DNA of 49,424 bases from Roseomonas sp. E05. GTDB taxonomy: Bacteria; Pseudomonadota; Alphaproteobacteria; Acetobacterales; Acetobacteraceae. Of this stretch, positions 24,775 through 33,272 are shown in pieces. Position numbers and translations under genes: made by a program. Numbering within the stretch: the first letter of the stretch is position 1; the number at the start of each line of letters is the position of its first letter. The stretch is taken from assembly GCF_030063475.1 (NCBI RefSeq), contig NZ_JASIRT010000036.1:1-49424 (forward strand), in the 5' to 3' direction. The notes under the pieces were generated by a model. The model saw only the letters and a program-made list of their open reading frames with translations. It had not been told where the DNA came from and did not search any database.

Positions 24775-26040
24775 TTGCGATCCTCGCTCGCCACCACCCT
24801 CGCCACCGTCATTGCCCTGCTGGTCGGCTACGCGCTGCTGCAGATGGGCAACACCCTGCAGGGCTCCTTGCTGACGCTGCGCGGCGGTCGCGAGGGCTTC
24901 TCCGCGGCCTCCATCGGCCTGGTCGGCTCCGGCTTCTATGTCGGCCTGATCTTCGGTTCGCTTTATGCCGGGCGGCTGGTGCGCGGCGTCGGGCATGCCC
25001 GCGCCTTCGCGGCGCTGGCGGCGATCGCCTCCTCCGTGCCGCTGCTGCACCTGATGCTGATCAACCCCTGGCTCTGGCCGCTCGGGCGGGCGCTCACCGG
25101 CTTCTGCTTCGCCGGCCTGTTCATCGTGGTGGAAAGCTGGCTGAACGGCGCCGCCTCCAGCGCGGTGCGCGGCCAGATCCTCAGCATCTACGGCATGACG
25201 GGGATGCTCTCCGGCGTCGCCGGGCAATTGCTGCTGACCACCGCCGCCCCGACGAGCTTCGTACTGTTCTGCTTGGTCTCGATAATCATTTCCTTCGCCC
25301 TGGTGCCGGTGGTGCTCTCCCGTGCCCAGGCCCCCGCGCAGGGGGAGGGCGACGCGACGCTGAACCTGCGGCGGCTCTACAGCCAGTCGCCCTTCGGCGT
25401 GGTGGCGGCCTTCCTGGTCGGCATCAGCACCAGCTCATACTACTCCCTGGGGCCGCTTTTCGCGCAGCGCGCCGGGCTGGAGGCCGGTTCCGTGGCGGTG
25501 TTCATGGCCTGCGGCTCCCTGGGCGGCTTCCTCGCCACCTGGCCGATGGGCTGGCTGTCCGATCGCATCGACCGCCGCCGGCTCAGCGTCGGCCTCGCCA
25601 TGGTCGCCGCCGGCGCGCTGCTCTGGATGACCCTGAGCGTGCCGGAGCATCCACCGCGGGCGGTGCTTTATGCGCTGGTGGGCGTGTTCGGCATGCTGGT
25701 CATCCCCGCCTACAGCCTGGTGCTGGCGCATGTGAACGACCATGTGCCGCCCGGCCAGTTCGCCGCTGCCTCGGGCGGGCTGCTGATCCTGTGGGGTGCC
25801 GGCTCCGCGCTGGGGCCGGTGCTGGGCGGCGTGGCCATGGCCTCGCTCGGCAACCGCGGCCTGGGCTGGCAGATTCTCGGCGCGCAGGCGCTGATCGCCG
25901 CCTGGGGCATCTACCGCATCAGCCAGCGCGCCGCGCCGGAAACCAAGGAGGAATTCCTGGTGATGCCGGTGCAGCCGGTGGGCACCGAACTGGTGGCGGT
26001 GGCGGAGGAAGCCGCCGTCGAGCGCGAAGCCGGGGCTTGA
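24775..26040 (+). CDS. MFS transporter, YcaD-like
   Basis: An MFS protein of about 421 residues with twelve hydrophobic segments. The first loop NTLQGSLLTLRGGREGFS and GLIFGSLYAGRLVRGVGHARAF resemble the YcaD/UMF2-like group; the motif-A-like repeat MGWLSDRIDRRRLS is in the second half. The C-terminal tail is long and acidic. Start: the frame is open from a GTG at 24655, but the first 40 codons are Arg/Ala-rich without family character, whereas TTG 24775 has GGAG 7 nt upstream and gives an N-terminus directly before the first helix. Substrate unknown; probably an uncharacterised efflux or uptake carrier. Confidence 0.85.
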   Translation: MRSSLATTLATVIALLVGYALLQMGNTLQGSLLTLRGGREGFSAASIGLVGSGFYVGLIFGSLYAGRLVRGVGHARAFAALAAIASSVPLLHLMLINPWLWPLGRALTGFCFAGLFIVVESWLNGAASSAVRGQILSIYGMTGMLSGVAGQLLLTTAAPTSFVLFCLVSIIISFALVPVVLSRAQAPAQGEGDATLNLRRLYSQSPFGVVAAFLVGISTSSYYSLGPLFAQRAGLEAGSVAVFMACGSLGGFLATWPMGWLSDRIDRRRLSVGLAMVAAGALLWMTLSVPEHPPRAVLYALVGVFGMLVIPAYSLVLAHVNDHVPPGQFAAASGGLLILWGAGSALGPVLGGVAMASLGNRGLGWQILGAQALIAAWGIYRISQRAAPETKEEFLVMPVQPVGTELVAVAEEAAVEREAGA

Positions 26041-26292
26041 ACCCGGCCTTCCGCGGCCACATATCCCCTCCTGTCAGCCGGCCTACGCCGCTTCCGCGCC
26101 CGCCCTTTGCCGGCGGCGCGCCATGGCAAGGCTCCGCTCCAGACAACCCGGCCCAGCGCCAGCGCGGCAACTTTCCGCTGCGGGGCGCGTTGTGGTGCCG
26201 CATGGCGGACGCCCCGACCGGTGCGACCTCATTAACCTCAAAGTGAACTGGATGGTGCCAGACTGCGCGCCAGCCTGAAGGATACGACTAAG

Positions 26293-26424
26293 ATGTCTTC
26301 GATTTCCGCTCTCCGGCAGCCCATCGCGGCGCCGCGCCCGCTGCCTGCCCATCCGCAGGTGGCCGAGAAGCCCGGCCTTTCCCAGGCCGAGATCCGGCTT
26401 CTCATCCTCGAAACCATGGGCTGA
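26293..26424 (+). CDS. Small ORF of 43 codons, hypothetical
   Basis: ATG 26293 to TGA 26422-26424 encodes 43 residues beginning MSSISALRQP and ending AEIRLLILETMG. The C-terminal part is an amphipathic helix; the N-terminal part is Pro/Ala-rich. An AAGGA (26277-26281) lies 11 nt before the ATG. The stop codon lies inside the left arm of a perfect 8-bp hairpin (26418-26438), which would end the transcript. It stands alone after 250 bp of non-coding sequence and faces the acyl-CoA synthetase gene. I do not recognise a family. The ribosome site and the placed hairpin favour a real gene. Confidence 0.5.
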   Translation: MSSISALRQPIAAPRPLPAHPQVAEKPGLSQAEIRLLILETMG

Positions 26425-26438
26425 CCTCCCGTCAGCCC
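26418..26438. terminator. Hairpin between the small ORF and the acyl-CoA synthetase gene
   Basis: GGGCTGAC (26418-26425) and GTCAGCCC (26431-26438) form a perfect 8-bp stem with a 5-nt loop. The left arm contains the stop codon of the small ORF, and the right arm ends 1 nt before the acyl-CoA synthetase stop at 26440. It is placed to end both convergent transcripts; no T-run is present. Confidence 0.55.
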
Positions 26439-26439
26439 G

Positions 26440-28155
26440 CTACGCGGCGCCGTCGTAGAGCCCGTTCACGGTCGCCTCATGCGCCTGCAGGACGGCGCGG
26501 CGCTTCACCTTCATGGTGGGCGTGAGCTGGCCGTTCTCCACGGTGAAAGGCTCGACGGTGGCGAGATGCCGGACCCGCTCCACGCCGGCGAGCCGGCCAT
26601 TCACCCGCCGCACCGCCGCCTCCACCGTCGCCGCGCTCTGCCCTTCGGCAGGCACCAGCAGCGCGCTGAGGGCAGGGCGGCCTTCGCCGGCCACAACGGC
26701 CTGCGCGATCTCCGGCTCCGCCATCAGCAGGCTCTCGATGCGCGCCGGGCTGACCATCTCGCCGCCGAGGGTCTTGATGAAGTCCCGCTTCCGGTCGGTG
26801 ATGCGCAGCGCGCCATTCACCAGTTCCCCCACATCGCCGGTATGCAGCCAGGGCTCGCTGTCCGGCGGCTCCGGGCGCAGCGCGGCCGCCGTGGCCTCGG
26901 GGTTGTTCCAGTAGCCGTCCATGATGAGGCTGCCGCGGATCAGCACCTCGCCATCGGCGGCGATCCGCACGGCGACGCCCGGCAGGGGCTTGCCGACGCT
27001 GCGGCGGTCATTGTCCCAGGGCAGGTTGACGCTGACCACCGGGCCGGCCTCGGTCTGGCCATAGCCCTGCAGCACGGGAAGGCCGAGCGCCAGGAAGAAG
27101 CCGGAGAGGTCAGGGTCGAGCCGCGCCCCGCCGGAGACCAGCGCCGCCAGCCGGCCGCCGAAGCGCTGCCGCATCCGCCGCCGCACCAGACGGTCCAGCA
27201 CCGCGTCCTGTGCGCGTTCCAGCGCGTTGAGCGGCGGGCCGTCCAGGCGCCGCAGGCCGAGGCGCAGCGCGGCCTCGAAGAGCCGCCGCTGCAGGGCGGA
27301 CTGCTTCTCCACCGTGGCCAGGATGCGCGCGCGCAGCACCTCGAACAGGCGCGGCACGGCGGTGACCACCTGCGGCCGGATCTCCTGCAGCTCTGCCGCC
27401 AGCCGCTCGGCGCCGCGGCTGAAGACGATCTCGATGCCGAAGGACGACAGCAGATAGGCCACCGTGTGCTCATAGGCATGCGACAGCGGCAGGAAGGAAA
27501 GGTAGCAGGCGTCGCGCGGCAGGCCGAGACGGCGGATGAAGTTGGCGATGCCCCGCCGGTTGGCCAGCATGGCCCGGTGCGGCAGCATCACCCCCTTGGG
27601 CGCGCCGCCGGTGCCGGAGGTATAGATCAGGCAGGCCAGCCGGCCGGAGGGGATCTGATCCACCTCCGCGGCCAGCATCGGCAGGTCGCCGCGCGCCGCG
27701 CCAAGGGCGCTCCAGGGCGTCGTGCCGGGAGTTTCTTCCATGCAGACCAGGAGGTCGAGCCCGCCGAGGCCTGCCGCCTCCGCCAGTGCCGTGGCCAGCC
27801 GAGCGGTGGAGGTGATCGCGCAGCGGGCGCCCGAATCGCGGAGCAGATGCGCGTGGTCGGCCACGGTGCTGGTCGTGTAGGACGGCACCGAGACCGCGCC
27901 GATGGCCATCACGGCGGTGTCGGCGATCAGGAATTCGGGCCGGTTCTCCGCCGCGATCAGAACCCTGTCACCCGGGCAGACGCCGCGCGCCCGCAGCCCG
28001 GCGGCGATGTCGGCCACCTGGAGGGCGAATTCCGCCCAGGAAAGGCTGCGCCACCCCCCGTTGCGCCAGTAGCGCAGCATCGGCCGGTCGGGCCAGGAGC
28101 GGGCCAGGCCCAGCATCAGGGCGGGCAGGCTGTTCCATTTGTCCTCGGCTGGCAT
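26440..28155 (-). CDS. AMP-dependent long-chain acyl-CoA synthetase family protein
   Basis: A 571-residue ANL-superfamily adenylating enzyme of the long-chain fatty acyl-CoA ligase group. The P-loop-like motif YTSGTGGAPKG is at 178-188. LSFLPLSHAYEHT, LQGYGQTEAGP, HTGDVGEL and the hinge ITDRKRDFIKT follow, and a C-terminal catalytic lysine is in TMKVKR. It activates a fatty or other carboxylic acid to an acyl-adenylate and then acyl-CoA. No transmembrane helix is seen. It is divergent from pepF and convergent with the 43-codon ORF. Chain-length preference is not deducible. Confidence 0.92.
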   Translation of the reverse strand: MPAEDKWNSLPALMLGLARSWPDRPMLRYWRNGGWRSLSWAEFALQVADIAAGLRARGVCPGDRVLIAAENRPEFLIADTAVMAIGAVSVPSYTTSTVADHAHLLRDSGARCAITSTARLATALAEAAGLGGLDLLVCMEETPGTTPWSALGAARGDLPMLAAEVDQIPSGRLACLIYTSGTGGAPKGVMLPHRAMLANRRGIANFIRRLGLPRDACYLSFLPLSHAYEHTVAYLLSSFGIEIVFSRGAERLAAELQEIRPQVVTAVPRLFEVLRARILATVEKQSALQRRLFEAALRLGLRRLDGPPLNALERAQDAVLDRLVRRRMRQRFGGRLAALVSGGARLDPDLSGFFLALGLPVLQGYGQTEAGPVVSVNLPWDNDRRSVGKPLPGVAVRIAADGEVLIRGSLIMDGYWNNPEATAAALRPEPPDSEPWLHTGDVGELVNGALRITDRKRDFIKTLGGEMVSPARIESLLMAEPEIAQAVVAGEGRPALSALLVPAEGQSAATVEAAVRRVNGRLAGVERVRHLATVEPFTVENGQLTPTMKVKRRAVLQAHEATVNGLYDGAA

Positions 28156-28259
28156 GGGGCGGGGCTGCGTCCTTCACAGGGAGGGGGGAACAGCGGTCGC
28201 GTAACCGCGTTTTGCGGCCGGCTTCCGCGGCTGCGGCGTGAAGACCGGGCGGGGGGCGC

Positions 28260-28287
28260 TTGGCCTGCCCCGTGAGGGGATTATATC
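28260..28287 (+). promoter_or_regulatory. Candidate promoter of pepF
   Basis: TTGGCC (28260-28265), four of six matches, is followed after 16 bp by TATATC (28282-28287). It lies in the 165-bp divergent gap about 35 bp before the pepF GTG, a suitable distance for a short leader. Confidence 0.4.
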
Positions 28288-28320
28288 GAGAGCAGCGAAC
28301 CCACAACCGCAAGGCCCGTC

Positions 28321-30156
28321 GTGACGCTTAACAACCTCTGCCTCACTCTCCGCGACACCGCCGGCCGCCCGCAGGGGGGCGAGGGTGCCGCGGCCCTTCC
28401 GGCCTGGGATCTCTCAGACCTCTACGCCACCCCGGCCGACCCGAAGCTGGAGGCCGATCTGGCGCGGGCCGATGCCGAGGCCCGCGCCTTCGCCGAGGCC
28501 CATGCCGGCAAGCTCGCCGCACATTCCGGCGATCGGCTGGCGGAGGCGATCGCGGCCTATGAGCGCATCGAGGAGGTGCTGGGGCGGGTGATGTCCTATG
28601 CCTCGCTGGTCTTCTCCGGTGATGCCCAGGACCCGGCCAACGGGCGCTTCTACCAGGACATGCAGGAGCGGGCGACGGCCATCTCCACCCATCTGCTGTT
28701 CTTCACGCTGGAGCTGAACCGGCTGGAGGACGCGGTGCTGGAGAAGAAGTTCGCGGCCTCCTCCGCGCTCAGCCACTACCGCCCCTTCCTGCGCGACCTG
28801 CGGGTGTTCCGCCCGCACCAGCTCTCGGACGAGGTGGAGCGCCTGCTGCACGAGAAGGAGGTGACCGGCCGCGCCGCCTGGAACCGCCTTTTTGACGAGA
28901 CCATCGCCGGGATGGAGGTGAAGGTGGGCGAGGAGACGCTGAACGTCTCCGGCGCACTGAACAAGCTCTCTGACCGGAATCGGGAGGTGCGCGCCGCCGC
29001 CGCCAAGGGCGTTTCGGCGGCCTTCGGCGAGAAGGCGCGGCTCTTCACGCTGATCACCAACACCCTGGTGAAGGACAAGGAGATCATCGACGGCTGGCGC
29101 CAGTACCCGCGCCCCGGCAGCAGCCGCAACCGCGCCAACATGGTCGAGGACGAGGTGGTGGACGCGCTGGTCACCGCCGTCATCGAGAGCTTCCCGAGCC
29201 TCTCGCACCGCTACTATGCGATGAAGGCGAAGTGGCTCGGCCTGCCCAGGCTGCAGCACTGGGACCGCAACGCGCCGCTGCCGGACGAGGATGACAGCAA
29301 CATTCCCTGGGATGCGGCGCGGGAGCGGGTGCTGAAGGCCTATACCGCCTTCAGCCCGGAGCTGGGCCGCATCGGCAAGGAATTCTTCGAAAAGCCCTGG
29401 ATCGACGCCGTGCTGCGCCCCGGCAAGGCCTCGGGCGCCTTCGCGCACCCGACGGTGCCCTCGGCGCACCCCTATCTGCTGCTGAACTACCACGGCAAGT
29501 CGCGCGACGTGATGACGCTCGCCCATGAGCTGGGCCATGGCGTGCACCAGGTGCTGGCGGCCGAGCAGGGCTACCTGATGTCCGGCACGCCGCTGACCCT
29601 GGCCGAGACCGCCAGCGTGTTCGGCGAGATGCTGACCTTCCGCGCCGTGCTCGACGCCGAGACCGACCCGAAGCGCCGCCGCGCGCTCCTGGCCGGCAAG
29701 GTGGAGGACATGCTGAACACGGTGGTGCGGCAGATCGCCTTCTACCGCTTCGAGACGCTGCTGCACGACGCCCGCCGCAAGGGCGAGCTCTCCCGCGAGG
29801 AGATCGGCGCGCTCTGGATGCAGGTGCAGGTCGAGAGCCTCGGCCCGGCCTTCGAGTTCACGCCGGACTACGAGATCTACTGGTCCTACATCCCGCACTT
29901 CATCCACACGCCCTTCTACGTCTATGCCTATGCCTTCGGGGACTGCCTGGTGAACGCGCTCTACGGCGTCTTCCAGGAGGGCAGCGTGCCCGGCTTCCAG
30001 GACAAGTACCTGGAGATGCTGCGCGCCGGCGGCACCCTGCGGCACAAGGAGCTGCTCGCGCCCTTCGGGCTCGACGCCTCCGATCCGGCCTTCTGGCACA
30101 AGGGACTGAACGTGATTTCCGGCTTCATCGACGAGCTTGAGCGTGCCGATGGCTGA
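28321..30156 (+). CDS. pepF: M3 family oligoendopeptidase F
   Basis: A 611-residue cytosolic zinc metallopeptidase of family M3B, which degrades short peptides. The zinc motif HELGH is at residues 402-406 with catalytic Glu403; Glu429 in LAETASVFGE is the likely third ligand. The substrate-binding FIHTPFYVYAYAFGD region near the C-terminus is typical. The start is GTG 28321; a weak AAGG precedes it. The first 25 residues are not conserved-looking, so an internal start is possible. The 3' end overlaps the ABC1 kinase gene by 8 bp, so the two are translationally coupled. Confidence 0.92.
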   Translation: MTLNNLCLTLRDTAGRPQGGEGAAALPAWDLSDLYATPADPKLEADLARADAEARAFAEAHAGKLAAHSGDRLAEAIAAYERIEEVLGRVMSYASLVFSGDAQDPANGRFYQDMQERATAISTHLLFFTLELNRLEDAVLEKKFAASSALSHYRPFLRDLRVFRPHQLSDEVERLLHEKEVTGRAAWNRLFDETIAGMEVKVGEETLNVSGALNKLSDRNREVRAAAAKGVSAAFGEKARLFTLITNTLVKDKEIIDGWRQYPRPGSSRNRANMVEDEVVDALVTAVIESFPSLSHRYYAMKAKWLGLPRLQHWDRNAPLPDEDDSNIPWDAARERVLKAYTAFSPELGRIGKEFFEKPWIDAVLRPGKASGAFAHPTVPSAHPYLLLNYHGKSRDVMTLAHELGHGVHQVLAAEQGYLMSGTPLTLAETASVFGEMLTFRAVLDAETDPKRRRALLAGKVEDMLNTVVRQIAFYRFETLLHDARRKGELSREEIGALWMQVQVESLGPAFEFTPDYEIYWSYIPHFIHTPFYVYAYAFGDCLVNALYGVFQEGSVPGFQDKYLEMLRAGGTLRHKELLAPFGLDASDPAFWHKGLNVISGFIDELERADG

Positions 30157-31528
30157 GCCCCGGGACGAGGAGGGCCGCACCCTTCTCGGTGAGATCCGCC
30201 GCATGGCCCGCACCTCCGGCGCGGTTGGCGGCATCGCCGCGCGGATGGCCGGCGAGCGCTATCTCGGCTTCCGCACCGACAAGGCGGCCCATGCCAATGA
30301 CCTGAAGGCGCTGCTCGGCGGGCTGAAGGGACCGCTGATGAAGGTGGCGCAGTTCCTCTCCACCGTGCCGAACGCCCTGCCGCCCGAATACGCGCAGGAG
30401 CTGGCCGGGCTGCAGGCCAATGCGCCGCCGATGGGCTGGGCCTTCGTGCGCCGGCGCATGGCCTCGGAACTGGGCGCCAACTGGCAGTCCCGCTTCACCA
30501 GCTTCAGCCAGGAGGCCGCGGCGGCCGCCAGCCTCGGGCAGGTGCATCGCGCCACCCTGCCGGATGGCCGCCTCGTCGCCTGCAAGCTGCAATACCCGGA
30601 CATGCCGAGCGTGGTGGAGGCCGATCTCCGCCAGCTCAAGATCGCCATGGGCATCTTCGCGCGCATGGATGACGCCATCCAGCACGACGACGTCTATGTC
30701 GAGCTGTGCGACCGCCTGCGCGAGGAGCTCGACTACGCCCGCGAGGCCTCGCACATGCGGCTCTACAACCGCATGCTGGCCGATGTGCCGGATGTCCGGA
30801 CGCCGCAGCCGATCGAGGGCCTCTGCACCCGTCGCCTGCTCACCATGACCTGGCTGGACGGCCGCCCGATCATGGACCGCCTGGCCGAGAACCCGCCGCT
30901 GGAGGAGCGCAACGCCTATGCCCGCGCGCTCTTCCACGCCTGGTACACGCCGTTCTACCGCTACGGCGTGATCCATGGGGACCCGCATCTCGGCAACTAC
31001 CAGGTGCGGCAGCCGACGGAGAGCGAGCCGGCCGGCATCAATCTGCTGGACTATGGCGCCATCCGCATCTTCCCGCCGCAGTTCCTGCGCGGCGTGGTCA
31101 TGCTCTACGAGGCGATTCGCGACGAGGATGACGAGAAGGCGGCCGAGGCCTACCGCGTCTGGGGCTTCACCGACCTCTCGAAGGAGAAGATGGCGGTGCT
31201 CGGCCTCTGGGCGAAGTTCCTGCACGAGCCGCTGCTGGACGACCGCGTGCGCCCCATCCAGACCGGTGGCGACCCGGATTTCGGCCGCAAGGTGGCGGCG
31301 GAGGTGCATGCCGGCCTGAAGCGCACCGGCGGCGTGAAGCCGCCGCGCGAATTCGTGCTGGTGGATCGCGGCGCGGTCGGGCTGGGCAGCGCCTTCATGC
31401 GGCTGGGCGCCGAGCTGAACTGGCACCGCATGTTCCAGGAGCTGATCGCGGGCTTCAACGAGCAGGAGCTGGCCGCGCGGCAGGCCGAGGCGCTTCGGGA
31501 GGCGGCGGTGCCCCCCACCGCGGCCTGA
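30149..31528 (+). CDS. ABC1/UbiB (AarF) family atypical kinase
   Basis: A 459-residue ADCK/UbiB-type kinase-like protein. The family hallmark loop reads KGPLMKVAQ (60-68), where the usual KxGQ has Ala in place of Gly. An alanine-rich nucleotide loop precedes SLGQVHRA, the catalytic HGDPHLGNYQV and metal-binding LLDYGAI are present. Members support ubiquinone synthesis or lipid homeostasis, mostly through ATPase activity. No C-terminal membrane helix is seen, unlike E. coli UbiB. ATG 30149 overlaps the pepF stop by 8 bp; TTG 30137 or GTG 30143 are alternatives. It converges on radC. Confidence 0.88.
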   Translation: MAEPRDEEGRTLLGEIRRMARTSGAVGGIAARMAGERYLGFRTDKAAHANDLKALLGGLKGPLMKVAQFLSTVPNALPPEYAQELAGLQANAPPMGWAFVRRRMASELGANWQSRFTSFSQEAAAAASLGQVHRATLPDGRLVACKLQYPDMPSVVEADLRQLKIAMGIFARMDDAIQHDDVYVELCDRLREELDYAREASHMRLYNRMLADVPDVRTPQPIEGLCTRRLLTMTWLDGRPIMDRLAENPPLEERNAYARALFHAWYTPFYRYGVIHGDPHLGNYQVRQPTESEPAGINLLDYGAIRIFPPQFLRGVVMLYEAIRDEDDEKAAEAYRVWGFTDLSKEKMAVLGLWAKFLHEPLLDDRVRPIQTGGDPDFGRKVAAEVHAGLKRTGGVKPPREFVLVDRGAVGLGSAFMRLGAELNWHRMFQELIAGFNEQELAARQAEALREAAVPPTAA

Positions 31529-31547
31529 GGCCGGAGCGGGCGGCCGG

Positions 31548-32318
31548 CTACAGCAGCCTCTCCTGGCGGAAGGAAAGGTGGCGGCCATTGCCGATGATCA
31601 GGTGGTCGTGCAGCGTGATGCCGAGCGCGGTGGCGGCCGCCTGGATCTGGGCCGTCATCGCCAGGTCGCCCTCGCTGGGGGTGGGATCGCCGCTGGGATG
31701 GTTGTGGACCAGGATCAGCGCCGTGGCATGCAGTTCCAGGGCGCGGCGGATCACTTCGCGCGGATAGACCGGCGTGTGGTTCACGGTGCCCTTGCCCTGC
31801 GCCTCATCGGCGATCAGGCGGTTGCGGCTGTCGAGGAACAGAACGCGGAAGTGCTCGACCCGCTCGCGCGCCAGGGCGGCGCTCAGGTAGCCGAGCAGGT
31901 GCTCCCAGTTGCTCAGCACCGGGCGGTCCAGCACTTCGTGCCGCATCAGGCGCAGCGCCGCCGCCTGGACGGTCTTGAGCGCGGCAATTCCCGCCTCGCC
32001 AAGCCCTTCCACCTGCCGCAATTCCGAGACGGAGGCGGAGAGCGCATTGCCGAAGCTGCCGAAGCGGGCCAGCAAGCCGCGCGCGATGGCGCGGGTGTCC
32101 CGGCGCGGCAGCGCCAGGAAGAGCAGCATCTCGATCAGCTCATGGTCCAGCAGGGCATCGGGGCCGGCGGCCAGCAGACGTGCCCGCATCCGGGCCCGGT
32201 GCCCCTCCGCCCCGGCGGGAGGGCCGGCAGCGCATGCCTCCGCCACCTGCGGTGCAAGGTCGATCAGCAGCGGCCTGAGATCCGCCTCCGTCTCCACCAT
32301 GCCGCGCGCCTTGGGCAT
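31548..32318 (-). CDS. radC: RadC family JAB/MPN-domain protein
   Basis: A 256-residue RadC protein. An N-terminal UPF0758/HhH-like part (residues about 45-125, GLGEAGIAALK) is followed by a JAB1/MPN metalloprotease-like domain with HNHPSGDPTPSEGD (205-218), a complete zinc signature. RadC was named for DNA repair but the activity is not proven; the MPN site predicts a peptidase or deaminase-like hydrolase. Start ATG 32318 is preferred to TTG 32381 because GGAGG (complement 32324-32328) lies 5 nt before it. It follows map on the same strand with a 75-bp gap. Confidence 0.9.
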   Translation of the reverse strand: MPKARGMVETEADLRPLLIDLAPQVAEACAAGPPAGAEGHRARMRARLLAAGPDALLDHELIEMLLFLALPRRDTRAIARGLLARFGSFGNALSASVSELRQVEGLGEAGIAALKTVQAAALRLMRHEVLDRPVLSNWEHLLGYLSAALARERVEHFRVLFLDSRNRLIADEAQGKGTVNHTPVYPREVIRRALELHATALILVHNHPSGDPTPSEGDLAMTAQIQAAATALGITLHDHLIIGNGRHLSFRQERLL

Positions 32319-32393
32319 CCGAGCCTCCACTTTTCGCGCGGAGGTTGGGGGAAAGCCCGGAGCCTGTCCAGCGTTGCGCAACCTCGCCTTGGC

Positions 32394-33200
32394 CTAGGCC
32401 GCGTAGGGCGGCTTGTGCAGTCCGGCGGGGGAGAAGGTGAAGACTTCGCAACCCGTTTCGGTCACGCCCACCATATGCTCGAACTGCGCGGAGAGGCTGC
32501 GGTCGCGCGTGACGGCGGTCCAGCCATCGTCCAGCACCTTCACCTCGGGGCGGCCGGCATTCACCATCGGCTCGATGGTGAAGAACATGCCAGGCTTCAG
32601 CACCGGGCCTTCGCCGGGGCGGCCGAAGTGCAGCACGTTCGGCGGGGCGTGGAAGGTGCGGCCGATGCCGTGTCCGCAGAAATCGCGCACCACGCTGAAG
32701 CGCTGCTTCTCGACATAGCTCTGGATGGCGTGGCCGATATCGCCGAGGCGCGCGCCGGGGCGGACGGCAGCGATGCCGCGCATCATGCTCTCATGCGTCA
32801 CGTCCAGCAGCAGGCGGGCCTTGGTGCTGGGCGTGCCGGCCACATACATGCGGCTGGTGTCGCCGTACCAGCCATCGAGGATGACGGTGACGTCGATGTT
32901 CAGGATGTCGCCATCCTGCAGCGCCTTGTTGCCCGGGATGCCGTGGCAGACGACGTGATTGATCGAGATGCAGACCGACTTCGGGAAGCCCCGATAGCCC
33001 AGGCTGGCGGAGACGGCGCCATTGGCGCGCATGAACTCGTCGCAGAGACGGTCCAGCTCACCCGTGGTGACGCCGGGCCGCACATGCGGCGTGATCATAT
33101 CCAGAGTGGCGGCGGCCAGTTGCCCGGCCCGGCGCATCCCTTCGAAGTCTTCAGGCGCGTGCAGGGTAATGCGCCGCGCCTCGGCAGCAGAGTTTTCCAT
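32394..33200 (-). CDS. map: Type I methionine aminopeptidase
   Basis: A 268-residue metalloenzyme that removes the initiator methionine from nascent proteins. The dimetal ligands are Asp103 (NIDV), Asp114 (YGDTSR), the His of CGHGIG, the Glu of FTIEPM and the Glu of QFEHM; His86 (VVCHGIP) matches E. coli His79. Start MENSAAEARR is chosen for family length. Its TAG stop lies in the palindrome GGCCTAGGCC (32391-32400). Upstream on the same strand is the methyltransferase gene (72 bp) and downstream radC, so these three may form an operon. Confidence 0.95.
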   Translation of the reverse strand: MENSAAEARRITLHAPEDFEGMRRAGQLAAATLDMITPHVRPGVTTGELDRLCDEFMRANGAVSASLGYRGFPKSVCISINHVVCHGIPGNKALQDGDILNIDVTVILDGWYGDTSRMYVAGTPSTKARLLLDVTHESMMRGIAAVRPGARLGDIGHAIQSYVEKQRFSVVRDFCGHGIGRTFHAPPNVLHFGRPGEGPVLKPGMFFTIEPMVNAGRPEVKVLDDGWTAVTRDRSLSAQFEHMVGVTETGCEVFTFSPAGLHKPPYAA

Positions 33201-33272
33201 GGTGCGAGGAAGATGCGCGCCCGACCCGATGGTTGCAAGCATCGCGGCCGCAGGGCAGGGGTGCGGCGCGCA

